Shown here: positions 23,028 through 35,850 of the stretch, piece by piece
Layout of the letters: every line of letters begins with the position of its first letter
How positions within the stretch are numbered: the first letter of the stretch is position 1
Assembly (NCBI GenBank): GCA_021018815.1
Contig: JAITYX010000026.1
Span: forward strand, 5,208,001 to 5,272,000
DNA from: Talinum fruticosum
Lineage: Eukaryota > Streptophyta > Magnoliopsida > Caryophyllales > Talinaceae
Length of the DNA stretch: 64,000 nt
Direction of reading: 5' to 3'
Notes under the pieces: model-generated
Databases searched by the model: none
Told to the model about the DNA's origin: nothing
The model's input: only the letters and a program-made list of their open reading frames with translations
Made by a program: the position numbers and the translations under genes

Positions 23028-24642
23028 TTAAGATGGAGGAGATGGAGCGATCGAGTCGAGGTTGGTGGACAAGCGGTGTGCCTTCGCCGATAAGATCTCG
23101 GAAGATGTTGACGAGCGAGGCGGAGGCAACACCGGGATCTCTGGAATGGGCTTAGCTTTGAGTGGCTAACCCGGAACTAGGTCGTCCGGAGGCTCATCCT
23201 CCCGGAACTCGGCTGTTGGAGGGGTGTGCTCAAGCCGACCAGCTGCTGGCCTGACCATGGTCGCGGGGTCTTCGACCCACTCGGACTACTGTATGAGCTA
23301 ATCATCTCGGAGTTGTGGTTCGGGAGCACCCGGCCCTCTGCTGCTGCTGGTGGTTCTTCTTCCTTCTCTCCTTCCTCGGATGGAGCTGCCTCAACCGCAT
23401 GCTCCTCTTCTTCTTCTGCTTCTTCTTCTCCCCTTTATGAGGAGGATTTGGCCGGACTCGAGGATTCTTCAGAAGTGTCCGAGTCGACCGGATCCTGAGC
23501 CGTCTTAGATTGCCTCTCCTGAAGGAGCTCGATCGGCTCCCTTTGCTCCTTAACAAGGGCCTTCATCTCAAGAAGTACATCTTGCTTGCTCTTGAATTTG
23601 GGATTGGACGGTTTTCCGGTTAATGGTAATAGATTGAAGGACAGTCTTGAATGACCGGAGGATGTCCTTGAACTCGGTGGACAGCGAGGAAAGCTTGTCC
23701 ATGATAGCGGAGGACAAGGCGGAAGAAAGAATATGAGAAACACCTGAGGTGGAGGCACCACCAGGTGGAGGAGGTAGAGGAAGAGGGGATTGAGTCCGAG
23801 TCCGAGTCCGAGGTGGAGTAGGTGGTCTCGGTCCTGAACTATGGATCCGGACACCCGGTTGGGTCTTCGGTATCCATACCCAAGGAGTTCCTTTTTGCCA
23901 ACGACAATGGCAGCCTTACAAACAGCGTTAGGATCCGAGGGAAGAGGAACTTTGAACTGTTTGAAGACAAGGGTGAGAAAAGCCCCGAAAGGAAGTGGGG
24001 TGGTCTTCTTGTTACGAGTCCGAGTAGGCACAGTCGCCATCCGCTCGACTATAGCGGGAAAGAGGTTTACTTTGTAGCCCTCTAGAATGTTGTAAAGAGC
24101 TTTGAGGTGCTTGGAGTTGGGGTTCTCCTTGCTAGAATGCTGAGAGAAGAAAGTCCTCATCAACAGAAAGCACGGAAGACGAGCTTCGACTTGAGTTGGG
24201 TCACGGAGAAGTTTTTCGTGACCCAGGGAATTCTTTAGCGTACTTCTCAAAGAAATCATCAGCAACCTTGTTCAAAGGTATGTGGTTGCTGTTCAAGAAC
24301 ATACAAGATACTTTGAAAAGATGATGGAGAAGAGAAGTGTTGATGCGAATAGTGATGTTCTGAACTCTAGAGGTGAGGATACCCTCGGAGCTAGAAAGAT
24401 TGGAATAGAACTCGAAACGAGTTTTGGGTAGATGAAGTCACCGAAACAGAGGAAATTGTAAACCCCTGTGGACTTTATGTGAGCCAACTACGAAAACTTA
24501 GTGGTTGGGAAGAATTTTTCATCCAACATTAGGTGTTGGGTGACAAGAGGTTTGGAAGGAGTAGAGAGGCCTTCCGGCTTTTTGTGGGAGGTTTCTTGGT
24601 GGCGTAACCAAGAAAATCGGGGTTGGAACCTCTTTTCGGCAT
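23028..24642 (-). pseudogene. Third gene of Sirevirus A (env-like position)
   Basis: Starts at ATG 24640-24642 with MPKRGSNPDFLG and ends at TAA 23028-23030 after a conserved end (LIGEG...LVHQP...PSPPS). About 535 codons, interrupted by at least two shifts near 24485 and 24270. Recognisable blocks are VTQHLMLDEKFFPTTKFS, a hydrophobic THIK/YNFLCFGDF block, a central FFSQHSSKENPNSKHLKAL segment, a proline-rich middle and a charged C-terminal helix (EMKALVKEQREPIELLQE) before an acidic Ser-rich tail. I see no clear signal peptide or strong membrane anchor. By position it is the env-like ORF reported for Sireviruses; its function is unknown. Counterparts: 32186-33796, 48540-50112 and a C-terminal piece in 54970-55173. 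Confidence 0.7.
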
Positions 24643-24736
24643 GTTTGTTGTTGAAAAGAGATGAAAGAGATGAACTTTTGAAGAGAGAGAGGGAGAGAAA
24701 GCTCGACGAGAGTGAGCGAAGAGAAAAAGATGAAAA

Positions 24737-24742
<6 letters not shown>

Positions 24743-24782
<40 letters not shown>
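24743..24782. repeat. (GA)n tract in the leader of the third gene
   Basis: A CT tract on the coding strand. The same position carries one in B (32050-32084) and E (about 50179-50220). Confidence 0.9.
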
Positions 24783-24784
<2 letters not shown>

Positions 24785-24932
24785 GAGAGCAACAGAGCTC
24801 ACTTGAGATGTTCTTCTCTTAGCTTGAGAGCGACGTACGTTTCATCGAGTGCGAGAGCTTGTTTCGAGTTGGAGTTAGTGCGAGAGTGAGAGTAAGTAGA
24901 GATTAAAGTAACGAAATGAAGGAAAATAGATG

Positions 24933-24941
24933 CTATTTATA
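24933..24941 (-). promoter_or_regulatory. Internal TATA box before the third gene of A
   Basis: TATAAATAG on the minus strand, about 290 bp upstream of the MPKR start. The identical motif lies at the equivalent place in B and E. Confidence 0.6.
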
Positions 24942-25049
24942 GAGAAAAAATCGTCCTTCGGTATTCGTTCGACTCGGCGTCTTCAACGGTCACCTCGGAC
25001 CGGTGTGACTGTTCCGCTTTCCAGCGGTTAGAATTCCAACGACCTGTCT

Positions 25050-25060
25050 CTCAACGGCTA
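25050..25060. promoter_or_regulatory. MSA-like element upstream of the internal TATA box
   Basis: CTCAACGGCTA, one base off the mitosis-specific activator consensus YCYAACGGYYA bound by three-repeat MYB proteins. It is about 110 bp upstream of the internal TATA box; B has it at 31773-31783. Confidence 0.4.
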
Positions 25061-25312
25061 GTTGTCCGATCGATGAGCGCGAGATACGAGAGAGAAAAGA
25101 GAGATTTTGAAAGAAATTTATAAAATTCTCCACTAATCTAGAGATGATTTCGAAGTTTGATGTCCATTTTCTCAAAGTCCGAGTCCGACTCGGTTAAGTT
25201 TTTGAGTGACTCGAAACCGCAAACAACTAATAACCGTCAGCTCAATATCACTGGTTCAACTGAACTAATGGATATTAAGGAAAGTAAGCACACAACACAT
25301 AATCATGCAAAG

Positions 25313-26820
25313 TGAAGACTCGGACCTTACATATACCATTATGAGTTCCATCAAGGGATTAGGTATAAGACTTCTTCTCTCATAAGGTTTTGATTAAAAG
25401 TCATTTTATCTCGCTTTAACTGACTTTTACGAGTGATATAACATCTTTTCGAGTGTTACGGAATCTATCATATATATTCTCTTTCGACTCGACCGACTTA
25501 GAAAGCATATTCTTGCTTATCGGTTCACACACGGTTTCGAGTCACTCGGACAACACTCACATATATTACATGTTCAAACACTTGTTCTATTTTGCATAAA
25601 CTCGAGTCCGACTTCATGATCTAAGATTGGTTGGATTACTGTGTTAATTCATATTTCTAGGCCAACATGCTTGGTTTGAACATTGGCGAGTCTAGATCAA
25701 GTCTTTCCACTCGATGTTATTTGTTTGACTTGCTTGACCTCTAGATTGACTCGGATGGAATTTGAGTGTAATGGATATTAGACTTAGAAAATTCTATTTC
25801 TTTCCGACTTAGATAATTATGCACTTAATTATCCTAATTACGATTATTATCTATATCTAACCTTGGACCAAAGTATTTTATACTTTGAGAACCAAATTGA
25901 TTTACTTTTGTAGGTTATTCAAACGAGGCTATCCTATTTTTGAATTACAAAAGTAATTGGCTTTAAAATGTCAAATCACCAGCAGACAAGGCTTTTTCCA
26001 TCTCTGACCAAGGCCCGGACATCGTGTCGGGATTGTCCGATTCCAAAGCCGGAAATCAGCAACGCTAAGCACAACGGAGGTTTCCACCCCACTTTTCGGA
26101 CACCACCGGTGGATTGGGACTTCTAAAGGAGTCAAGAGCCGTTGCCCAACGTTCACACCTAAACGGATATTTGACTCGGAAAATCCATTATAACGGTCAC
26201 AAAGAACTTCCAGTCGGAAGATAGTCATAATGGCTAATCTGCTTGGTTATCTATAAATAGAAGCCAACTCTCAAGACTTGAAGATTGCTGAACCAACTGT
26301 CAATACACGCACTTAAGCAAAAAGCCATTGTATTTCATTCTCAATCTTCTACTTACAACTCCAACTCCGTACTTAATATCATTATGAGTTGTAAGGTCTT
26401 GTAATCAGTTTACAAACACTCATTCTTACTTTCGAGTAAGGTACCTTGACTGAGCTGTAAGCGTTAACTCAGCTTCGGTTGTCCCTAACTCGTAAAGGTT
26501 ACCTTAGTTAGGGAGTACTAGATTAGATAAGGTAATTTCGAGTCTAGGAAAATCTTGTAAGGAATTGTCTAAGGGAGCAATTTTGGTTAAGTCTTTCTAC
26601 TTGTATTTTTGTGGATTAAAAATAGTGGATTTGACTTGGTGCTTAGATTAGCACCGACCGTGGTTTTCCGCCCCGGGAGGGTTTCCACGTAACTTTCGAG
26701 TTTGCACTTTTCGAGTCCAATCTAGACTCGGACTCTCCACTGACTCATCTCTCGTTTTATTCTTCCATTACTTGATTAAATTTCCTCATCACCCTATTCA
26801 CCCCCTTCTAGGGTGACTTA
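25313..26820 (+). repeat. Element B 5' LTR, 3'-truncated
   Basis: Starts TGAAGACTCGGACC; TATA box at 26252-26260. It breaks off at GGGTGACTTA, missing about 25 bp, the PBS and the start of gag. Confidence 0.85.
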
Positions 26821-28300
26821 TGAAGGCACAAGCCAAGTCGGACTTGTCAACACTTATGAAGGCATAAGCCAAGTCGGACAAGCGAAGATAAGCCAATATC
26901 TTCACAAGTATGAGCTCTTTAAGATGGAGCCGGAAGAGAACATCACTCGAGATGTTCATCCGCTTCACCGAGATTACCAATAATCTCAAATCTCGGGTAA
27001 AAACATTTCCCACGAGGAAATGTGCAAAAAGATACTTAGAAGCCTACCCAAGAGAAGATGGGGTCCCAAGGTGACTGCCATTGAAGAGGCTCGGAACCTG
27101 TCCCAATTCAAGGCGAGACGAACTCATTGGGAAGCTACTCACCCACGAGATCCATCCGGAAGAGGAGGATGCAGAGGTCAGCACCAAAAAGAACATTGCG
27201 CTTAAAGCCTCGAAACCAGCGAAGCAAATCCGAGTTCCTCGGACTCGAAGAGGATCCCATGGCACTCATTGCTAGGGGCTTCAAGAGAATGATGAAGCAC
27301 AAGAGATGGGATAAGAAGCCAAGAAAAGAGTTCTATAAGAAAGACAAGAAGGATAGAGAAGGTAAGCACTCTTCCCCTTAAAAGTTATCTTTGACTATGA
27401 ACTCTTGCTGTTTTGAATATGGCGATGAAGGAACACATAGTCAAGGACTCGTCCCAAGAGAAAGAGGGACATAAGGAAGAAAAGGGCTATGATGGCCACA
27501 TGGAGTGATGAAGACTCATCAGAAGATGATGAGGACTCGGATGACTCAAAATGTCCGATGGCACTCTCGACTCGAAGGCTGAAATAGAGTCGGACTCGGA
27601 TTACTCGGACAGTGAGGAAACCAATCCTCGGGAGGTAATTTAATACTTCCTCAAATTCTCCAAATTTGATTTAGCCACATATATTTTTACTTTAGAAGAA
27701 AAGTCTAATTCTGATTCTTCTCGGTTTAAAGAACAACTTGAGTCTATTACTTCGAGAGCATCTCTTTGAAAAATGAATTAGAAAACCGAGACTTACTCTA
27801 AGAGAACTCAAGACTAGTGCTCAATCTAATGAGACCGAGTCCGAGTCACTCGGAAGAGAGAATGAGCAATTGAAGCAAAAGCTCAACAAGTCTCAAGAAG
27901 TTGTTTTAAAATTTAGTCAAGGTCAGAAAAACCTTGATATGCTCTTAGGATCTCAATGTGTATCCTTCGAAACGAAGGACTTGGTTTTAACAAAGAGGAG
28001 GAATCCAATTCCTACTCGGAACTTTTCAAAAGGATTCCGGAACCGTGAAGTTCCGGAAGGCTGAGCATAGTTCCATTCATAAGAATGAAAGGAAGACCGA
28101 GCCTATACCAGCTTACAGGAGAAAACCTTCTCCAGCGGTTTATAAAAGAAAAACTTTTCAAATGAAAGAGACACGGACTCGGTTCTCTAAAAGAAAGACT
28201 CAGAATCGGACCAAACCCAAAGTTATTCAAATCTGGGTTCCCAAGAGTCTACTTCCTCAGAAAAGGACCACAGTAAAGGGAGTTACTCGGGTTCGTTAGA
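26821..28300 (+). pseudogene. Element B gag, 5'-deleted
   Basis: Begins in the middle of the copia-type gag (UBN2) domain with a near-duplicate of about 55 bp (GAAGGCACAAGCCAAGTCGG twice). Domain traces include EEMCKKILRSLPKRRWGPK and, after shifts, the zinc-knuckle region near 27400-27460 and the linker KNLDMLLGSQCVSF. The intact domain order can be read in A (44220-46007). It would form the capsid; here it cannot, because of the deletion and multiple frameshifts. Confidence 0.75.
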
Positions 28301-31300
28301 GGAAGTGAGAAAGGTTAGTTTGGTTCGACTTGCAGGTAGCTCGGAATAGAACAAAAGGGCATTGGTACCTAGACAGTGGATGCTCACGCCACATGTCGGA
28401 GATTCAAGACTCTTTTCCGAGTTGGAAGAATACAAGGGAGGAAAAGTCACGTTTGGAGATGACAGCACAGGCATGATAATTGGGATAGGCAAGATTGGAA
28501 AAGGAAGCAATTTGGTTAGCCCAAGTATACCTTGTCAAATGATTAAAGTACAATCCGCTCAAGCATCTCTTAACCGTGCGACAAAGGTCAAGAGGTAAGA
28601 TTCACTCGGATCAACTGCTATATCTCTAATGATGCTAGCAAGGAAATCAAGCTCTCAGGTAAGAGATCGGGTAACACTTATACTATTCCTCTTTCGACCC
28701 GAGTCGAATTTATCCTGTTTAAAAGCATCTCTTCATGATGATTCATGGACATGGCATCGTAGACTAGGTCATGTTAGCATGCATACCTTTAAGAAACTTG
28801 CGTCTCATGGTTTAGTTAGAGGATTGCCTGATTGTGCATTTAAGAAAGATAAAATTTGTGAAGCATGCACAAAGGGGAAACAAGTCGATCATCCTTCAAA
28901 TCTCTGAAAACTGTTTCCACATCTAAGGTACTTGAAATGTTGCATATGGATTTATGTGGTGAAATCCTGTCAAGAGTCTCGGAGGTAAATCATATGTGCT
29001 TGTTATTATTGATGACTACTCACGATTTACCCGAGTGTGTTTTCTTAAGCGCAAAAATGAAGTATCCAAAGAGTTCAGCAAGCTCTGCAGAAAATCCAAA
29101 TTGAGTCTCGGACTCGGATTCGAGTATTCGAACCGACCATGGAAGGGAGTTCGACTATTTAGAATTTACAGAGTTCCGTGACAAGAATGACATCTCTCAC
29201 AACTTCTCAAGCACCAAGAACTCCTCAACAAAATGGAGTGGTGGAGAGGAAGAACCGAACTCTTGAAGAAATAGCTAGGACAATGATGATTGAACATAAT
29301 CTACCCTACTATTTCGGGTTGAGGCAGTCAACACAGCCAACTACACATTGAGCAAATGCCTCATCGGACCCATACCGAAGAAAACTCAATACGAGCTCTA
29401 CAAAGGGAAGAAACCTAATATTTCATACTTCAAACCCTTTGGATGTAAGTGTTTCATCCATAACAATGGTAAGGATCACTCGACCAAGTTTGATGCTCGA
29501 TCAAATGAAGGTATTTTTCTTGGTTATTCATCTCATAGCAAAGCATATCGTATTTTCAATAAGAGAACTAACAAAGTGGAAGAAAGCATCCATGTTGTGT
29601 TTGATGAGATTGAACAGGAAAAACCAAGTGAGTCAACATTCTCAGATCCGAAGCTCAGCAGAAATGATGATCTTGATGAAAATAAGCTCATCAAGAATCA
29701 AATCCATGTCACTCAAAATGAAGTCACTCGGACTCATAATGAAACGGCTCAAGAGCCAGCTCGGAATGTTGAAGGTCAACCCGATGAACAAGCTCACTCA
29801 AAACAGACTACCGAGGATTAACCAATTCAACCTACACATCTGGTGAACCAAAGAAGAGGTAGAGCTTTCAAGTATTCTTCTAGTCACCAACTAGAAAACA
29901 TCATATTTGACATCAACAATGGGGTAAGAACTCGTTCCTCTCTTCAAAATCTATGTGCATTCACTGCATTCATATCATTAACTCGAACCCAAAAATGCAC
30001 TAGAGGCCTTAAATGAACCTAAATGGGTAGAGGCCATACAAGAGGAACTCAATCAATTCGAAAGAAACCAAGTCCGGACTCGACCAAACGACCTTCTCAC
30101 AACCTAGTCATATGAACCAAATGGGTTTTCAAAAACAAACTTGATAAAGGTGGGTTGGTAGTCAGAAATAAGGCTAGACTTATGGCTCAAGGTTATAATT
30201 AAGAAGAAGGGATTGATTGTGGGGAAACCTTTGCACCTGTTGCCGAATTAAAACTATTAGAATCTTATTGGCATTTGCATCTAGCATGAATATCAAGTTA
30301 TATCAAATGGATGTTAAATGTGCTTTTCTCAATGGTTTCATTGAAGAGGAAGTCTATGTTGAGCAACCCCTGGATTTGAAAACTCAGAATTTCCAAATCA
30401 TGTTTTCAAATTGCAAAAAGCTCTCTATGGTCTTAAACAAGCTCCCAAAGTTTGGTATGAAAGACTCGAGCAATTTCTTGGTTGAAAATGATTTCGAAGA
30501 GGTCAGATTGACAAAACTCTTTTTATAAAACCCAAGGGCAAAGACTTTCTTATTGCTCGGATCTATGTAGATGACATAATTTTTGGAGCTACTAATGAAA
30601 TTCTATGTCGAGATTTTTCTAAGTTAATGAGATAGGAATTTCAAATGAGTATGATGGGAGAACTCAATTTCTTCCTTGGTCTACAAATCAAGCAAGACAA
30701 AGATGGCATCTATGTCCATCAATGAAATTATACCAAGGAGTTACTGAAGAAGTATAAACTCCAAGATGCAAAACATGCAAGCAACACCCATGAGTAGCAA
30801 CATAAAACTCGGACTCGGACGAGAAAGGTAAAGCAAGAGATCGAAACTCTAGTAAGGTATGATTGGATCTTTGCTCTATCTCACTTCCAGTAGGCGAGAC
30901 ATAATGTTTAGTGTCTGTCTCGTGTGCAAGATTTCAAGCTAATCCAAAAGAATCACATCTCACTCGTAGTGAAGAGAATATTCGGATATCTTGCAGGGGC
31001 TCATAATTAGGTCTATGGTACTCCAGGTGACTCGTAACCAACTCTCACTAGATACTAAGATGTTAACTATGCTGGATACAAAGTTGATAGAAAGAGCACC
31101 TCAGAGCCTCGCCAGCTTCGGGTCAATCCCCGATACCTTGGCACTCAAACAAGCAAAACTCGGTAGCTTTATCAACTGCCGACGTTGAGTATATTACTGG
31201 CTAGGGCATGTCGTGCTTAGATCTTATGGATAAAGCAACACTTGAAAGATCTTGGACTTTCATTCAAATCTGTTCCAATCAAGTGTGATAATCAAAGTGA

Positions 31301-31509
31301 AATCAGCATCACCAAGAATCCAGTTCAAGCACTTAAAAACTAAACATATTGAGGTCATGTATCATTTTCTAAGAGACCATTATGAGAAAGGTGATATTGA
31401 ACTTGAATTCATTCCTACCAATCTTCAATTAGCTGATATCTTTACTAAGCCCCTTAGTGAGGATCAGTTTTGTTTTATTCGGAATGAGCTTGGCATGATT
31501 AATGCATAA
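28301..31509 (+). pseudogene. Element B pol: protease, integrase, RT, RNase H
   Basis: Copia gene order is clear. Protease site DSG (WYLDSGCSRHM) lies at 28372-28380. The GAG-pre-integrase block (WHRRLGHVS, CEACTKGK) is at about 28755-28885. Integrase acids are D at 28948, D at 29135 and E at 29244 (NGVVERKNR). The RT reads YQMDVKCAFLNGF and YVDD at 30564-30575. RNase H ends KTKHIEVMYHFLRDH...ADIFTKPL...GMINA, with the stop near 31509. Frameshifts near 29190, 29320, 30366 and 30900 and an in-frame TAG near 30632 make it inactive. It is homologous to A (41027-44190) in opposite orientation. Confidence 0.85.
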
Positions 31510-32048
31510 TTAATTTTTTTCTTTGCATGATTATGTGTCTGTATGCTTACTTTCCTTAATAGCCATTAGTTCAATTGAACCAATGATACCGAGCTAATAG
31601 TTATTAGTTGTTTATGGTTTCGAGTCACTCGAAACTTAACTAAGTCGAACTCGGACTTTGAGAAAATGGACATCATACTTCGAAATCATCTCTAGAATAG
31701 AGGAGAATTTCATAAATTTCTTTCAAAATCTCTCTTTTTCTCTCTCTATCTCGCGCTCATCGATCGGACAACTAGCCGTTGAGAGACAAGTCGTTGGAAT
31801 TCTAATCGTTGGAAAGCGGAATAGTCACACCAGCTTGAGGTGACCGTTGAAGACGCCGAGTTAGAACGAATACTGAAGGACGATTTTTTCTCTATAAATA
31901 GCGTCTATTTTCCTTCATTTTGTTACTTTAATCTCTACTTACTCTTACTCTCGCACTAACTCCAACTCGAAACAAGCTCTCGCACTCGATGAAATGTACG
32001 TCGCTCTCAAACTAATAGAAGAACATCTCAAGTGAGCTCGTTGCTCTC

Positions 32049-32087
<39 letters not shown>

Positions 32088-32185
32088 TACTTTTTCATCT
32101 TTTTCTCTTCGCTCACTCTCGTCGAGCTTTCTCTCCTCTCTCTCTTTCAAAAGTTTATCTCTTTCATCTCTTTTCAACAACAAAC
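31510..32185 (+). promoter_or_regulatory. Internal promoter/leader region of the third gene of B
   Basis: About 680 bp between the RNase H stop and the MPKR start. It holds TAGCCGTTGAG (MSA-like, inverted) at 31773-31783, TATAAATAG at 31893-31901, and a (CT)n leader at 32050-32084. The same order occurs in A; E shows the TATA box and the (GA)n tract. Function as a promoter is inference. Confidence 0.5.
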
Positions 32186-33796
32186 ATGCCGAAAAGAGGT
32201 TCCAACCCCGATTTTCTTGGTTCTCGCCACCAAGAAACCTCCCACAAAAAGCCAGGAAGGCCTCTCTACTCCATCCAAACCTCTTGTCACCCAACACCTA
32301 ATATTAGATGACAAATTCTTCCCGACCACTAAGTTTTCGTAGTTGGCTCACATAAAGTCCACAGGGGTTTACAATTTCCTCTGTTTCGGTGATTTCATCT
32401 ACCCGGAACTCGTTTCGAGTTCTATTCCAATCTTTCTAGCTCGAGGGTATCCTCACCTCTAGAGTTCGTAACATCACTATTTGCATCTACACTTCTCTTC
32501 TCTATCGTCTTTTCAAAGTATCTTGTATGTTCTTGAACAGCAACCACATACCTTTCAACGAGGTTGCCGATGATTTCTTTGAGAAGTATGCTAAAGAATT
32601 CCCTGGGTCACGGAAAAACTTCTCGTGACTCCAACTCAAGTCGAAGCTCGTCTTCCGTGCTTTCTGCTGTTGAGGACTTTCTTCTCTCAAGCATTCTAGC
32701 AAGGAGAACCTAGACTCCAAGCACCTCAAAGCTCTTTACGACATTCTAGAGGGCTACGAAGTAGACCTCTTTCCCGCTATAGTCGAGCGGACAGCAGACT
32801 GTGCTCGCTCAAACTCAAAACAAGAAGACCACCCCACTTCCTTTCGGGGTTTTCTCACCCTCGTCTTCAAACAGTTCAAAGTTCCTCTTCCCTCGGATCC
32901 TAACACTATTTCGAGGCTGCCATTGTCGTTAGCAAAAGGAACTCCTTTGGTATGGATACCGGGAGACCCAACCGGGTGTCCGGGTCCATAGCTTAGAGTT
33001 GAGGCCACCTTCTTCGCCTCGGACTCGGACTCAATTCCCTCTTCCTCTACCTCCTCCACTTGGTGGTGCTCCACCTCAGGTGTTTCTCAAATTCTTTCTT
33101 CCGCCTTGTCCTCCGCTATCATGGACAAGCTTTCCTTGGTGTCCACCGAGTTCAAGGACATCCTCCGGCCATTCAAGACTCGTCCTTCGGCCTATGACCA
33201 TTAACCGTAAAACCGCCCAATCCCAAATCCGAGAGCAAGCAGTATGTACTTCTTGAGATGAAATCCCCGGTTCAGGAGCGAGAGGAGCCGATCGAGCTCC
33301 TTCGAGAGAGGCGATTTAAGGCGGCTCAAGATCCAGCCAACTCAAACACTTCGAAGAATCCTCGAGTCCTGGCTAAATCCTCCTTAGAAAAGGGAGAAGA
33401 AGAAGCGGAAGAAGAAGAGGAGCCTCGCGGCCGAGGCAGCTCCATCTAAGGAAGGAGAGGAGGAAGAAGAACCACCACCGAGTAGCGAAGAGGGCCCGGT
33501 GCTCCCGAACCACAACCTGAGATGATAAGCTCGGATAGTAGTTTTAGTGGGTCGAAGACCTCGCCGACCATGGTAAGTCGCAGCTGGTCGCCTGAGCACA
33601 CCCCTTCGACAACCGAGTTCCGGGAGGATGAGCCTCCGGACGACCTAGTTCCGGGTCGCCCACTCGGAGCCGAGCCCATTCCGGAGATCCCGTGTTGCCT
33701 CCGCCTCGGTTGTCAACATCTTCCGGATCTTATCGGTGAAGGCGCACTGCTCGTCCACCAACCTCGACTCAGATCGCTCCATCTCCTCCATCTTAA
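32186..33796 (+). pseudogene. Third gene of Sirevirus B (env-like position)
   Basis: Same gene as 23028-24642: MPKRGSNPDFLG start, VTQHL, a block equivalent to FFEKYAKE, a proline-rich middle, an acidic Ser-rich tail and a PPS-TAA end at 33794-33796. Shifts occur near 32290, 32640 and 32980. The 1611-bp span equals A's 1615 bp, so the gene length is conserved even though the reading frame is not. Confidence 0.7.
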
Positions 33797-35699
33797 TTTT
33801 TATTTTTTGCTTAATTTTCTATTTTGTCCATACATTAAATCAGTATCTACTTGATACGTTCCTTTTTTTTTTTGGGTTAAAAGGTAAGTGTAAGACCCCG
33901 AAATTTCGGTGTTTGCTTGCTAGTGAATCAAATTATTAAATTAAGTGAATTAGAATTTTTCCGAGTTGGAATTAGAAACCCGAGAACCGAAACCGAGCAT
34001 GGGCTAGCTTATTGGGCCTTGAGAAGCTAGTTGGGCCCAATTAAAAAAAAAAAAAAAAGAAAAGAAAAAGGGAATGAGAATGGGGATTGCTGGCGAGTGA
34101 GGAGGAGTCATCAAATTAAGCAAAGAGAGAGAGGGGGGTCCAATTGGAATTAGGCATCAAGCCCATTGTGTGTAATTAGTTAAAGAGGAGAGAGAAGGGG
34201 GCTGAGACATTAGAAGAGGAACGAAGAAGCGTAGCGTGGAAAGAAAAAGGGACGGGAAAGAAGCAGAGCAAAGAGGAAGCAGAACGGAGCGAAGACGAGA
34301 GGAGAGGAGAGTAGAGAGACCGAGCGAGAGGGAGGCAAGAGCCAAGAGGCCCGGGTCGGTGGCTACCCGAACGGCGAGGACACCGCCGCTGGTGGGCGAA
34401 CAAGAGCTCGGGAGGCCGAGCGTAACGAAGAAAGGGAAGAGCAGAGAGGCCGAGCGAACGAGGGGACCGAAGGGGTTCCGCGGCCAGCGAACGCGAGGGC
34501 CGAGGAAGGCGGTCGGTGGGCACGGAACAGCGGCCGACGGCCGGTGAGCGCGATGAGGGGGACGAAGGGGACCTGAATCGACCGAAACAGGGAAGTCGGA
34601 GACCGGGACCGAGGCAGCGAGAGGAAGAAGCAGAGGGTGAGGGAAGAAGAAAGGTTGAAAGAGCAGGAGTTAGACTAGAAATTGAAAGGCGTAAGAGAAA
34701 TCGAAACCCAATCCAAAACCTCGTAGAACTGAATTCTTAGAACCTCTAAGAATCTAAGGTGAGTAATCTGAATTCATCCTCCAAAATAAAATGAATTAGG
34801 AGGATTGAACATGAATTCGAAGCATGAAATTGGAAACCCTAAGTTAATTGAAGAATCTAGAGGCCTAAATTCACGAAACTAGAAACTCATGAATTGAAAA
34901 GCATGTTGCGATTTATGCCTAGTTTATGAATTTAATGATATTTAAGCATTGTTGAGCACGATTATTGAGTTGTGTGATTGAGAATTTAGTGAAGTTAGCT
35001 TGAACCGAATTATTGAGAAAAATAAGAGAATTGAATTCATGACTTAAGTGTAGATTTTTCATGAATTAAGCATGTCTGTCCGAATTGTTGCAAAGTCATG
35101 TGTAGCTCAAATTTCCTGAAACTTTTACTGCAGCTTCGTGGCGATTTATGAGAATTTCCTGTAAAATTTCGTATGCATTGGATGAGTAGATTAGGAGATA
35201 TGAAATTTTAAGTGAAAAGGTTCTGTTTTGGGCTAAATCGCATATAAGTGAGTAACTGAATTAAGAACTGAGATTTAAGAAGCTTTACATCTAGATTAAG
35301 AGATATATATCGATTAAGTAAAGTTATAAAACCATATACCACTTATACGCGATAATACGCGATCATGAAAACGATAAGTTCGTTGATTAGGAATCCTAGT
35401 TGGCATGTTTATGTGATTATGTGTTTATCCCGAATTCATCGATTATAAATGACATAAGCATGCGTATGTGAAATGAATTGATCGTACTTGAGTTGGAACT
35501 TACTTATGTGAATTGCTTGTTTTGAAGAAGTTACGCATGAACGTGCTAAGCATGAATTATATGAACTAAGTGTACCTTATGTATAAGTAATAAGAAAATA
35601 AGAAATTTAAAGAACTAAAGAAGGGAGAAAGGATTGTGTTATTGATCTTAGACCCCACGAATTAAAGAACCCTCTCGAAGCTATGGCCATAGAAGTGTC

Positions 35700-35850
35700 T
35701 CGTCAACCCGAAGCCACGAATTATTTTGCTTCTACGAATTATTGACGATATGCGTCCTTCGGGGAAGGGAGGCCGCCTCGAGGCCACGAATTATTTTGCC
35801 TCGAGGCCACGAATTAGCCTCCGTGAACCGAGCCCACAAATTATTTTGGC
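35700..35850 (+). repeat. CCACGAATTATTTTG repeats in the solo LTR
   Basis: Three to four imperfect copies of GCCACGAATTATTTTGC(C/T)TC-like units, near 35713, 35791 and (as CCCACAAATTATTTTGG) 35831. Confidence 0.7.

Noticed and set aside
24488..24806. SLSLSL- or RERERE-rich ORFs near (GA)n tracts (also 32028-32301, 50019-50380)
   Set aside because: Translations of dinucleotide repeats in the leader of the third gene.
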